Positions 21,197 through 21,217 of a stretch of 21,217 nucleotides of DNA are shown here, piece after piece; the stretch's first letter is position 1; every line of letters starts with the position of its first letter. A program made the translations under genes and the position numbers. Where the stretch lies: positions 1 to 21,217 of the forward strand of contig CAKUFI010000046.1 in the NCBI GenBank assembly GCA_934647305.1. Reading direction: 5' to 3'. The DNA is from an uncultured Clostridia bacterium. Its GTDB lineage: Bacteria > Bacillota > Clostridia > Christensenellales > Aristaeellaceae. The notes beneath the pieces are model-generated. The model worked only from the letters and a program-made list of their open reading frames with translations, was not told where the DNA came from and did no database searches.

Positions 21197-21217
21197 GCTC
21201 AAATCTACGATTTGAGC
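21197..21217. repeat. Terminal hairpin at the window edge
   Basis: GCTCAAATC (21197-21205) and GATTTGAGC (21209-21217) form a 9-base-pair stem with a TAC loop, and the window ends exactly at its last base. The preceding GGTGCCGACGG is unpaired. It looks like a continuation of the hairpin array, whose remainder lies outside the window. Confidence 0.65.

Overview
The window looks like a GC-rich chromosomal segment of an uncultured Clostridia-type Firmicute, possibly from the gut. The basis is strong AGGAGG-like ribosome binding sites on nearly every gene, several vegetative promoters with exact 17-base spacers, Firmicute-style FtsA/FtsZ, GH20 and Pcp proteins, and abundant simple hairpin terminators. 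This placement is inference from sequence style; no rRNA or other marker is present to fix the taxon. I saw no tRNA, rRNA, CRISPR array, transposase or phage gene.

Layout. 1-240 is a gene-free array of hairpins holding copies of two dispersed repeat families. 281-2227 carries a TIM-barrel sugar isomerase/epimerase and, convergent to it, a two-domain SGNH esterase. 2398-3726 is pgi, divergent from the esterase. 3986-7667 is a three-gene sugar ABC importer operon (binding protein, double ATPase, permease). 7819-11638 holds two MATE efflux pumps separated by a LysR regulator that is divergent from the second pump. 11699-13779 is an overlapping minus-strand pair: pyroglutamyl peptidase (pcp) and a cytoplasmic GH20 hexosaminidase. 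13903-15863 is a minus-strand pair: a DMT-type transporter and an uncharacterised domain fused to a uridine-kinase-like P-loop domain. 16177-18812 is ftsA-ftsZ, followed by a transglutaminase-like protein and an AraC regulator (18889-21117). The last 90 bases are another hairpin array containing an inverted copy of the element at the left end.

How it fits together. The isomerase, pgi, sugar importer, esterase and GH20 suggest a carbohydrate-scavenging lifestyle in which imported sugars and amino-sugar oligomers enter glycolysis at hexose phosphate. Pcp with GH20 points to turnover of glycopeptide or peptide material inside the cell. The two MATE pumps, each with operator-like dyads at its promoter, look like independently controlled export genes. 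ftsA-ftsZ supplies the division ring and is not accompanied by the usual mur or ftsQ neighbours.

Most of the window is ordinary metabolism and division. The parts that best repay a second look are the paired hairpin repeats at both ends (57 bases, two differences, inverted, about 21 kb apart), a second hairpin repeat family inside, the kinase fusion protein of unknown function, an FtsA with an altered phosphate-2 loop, and two sets of symmetric operator candidates (at pcp and at the LysR/MATE divergent promoter). I did not find clear evidence of a new multi-gene system.
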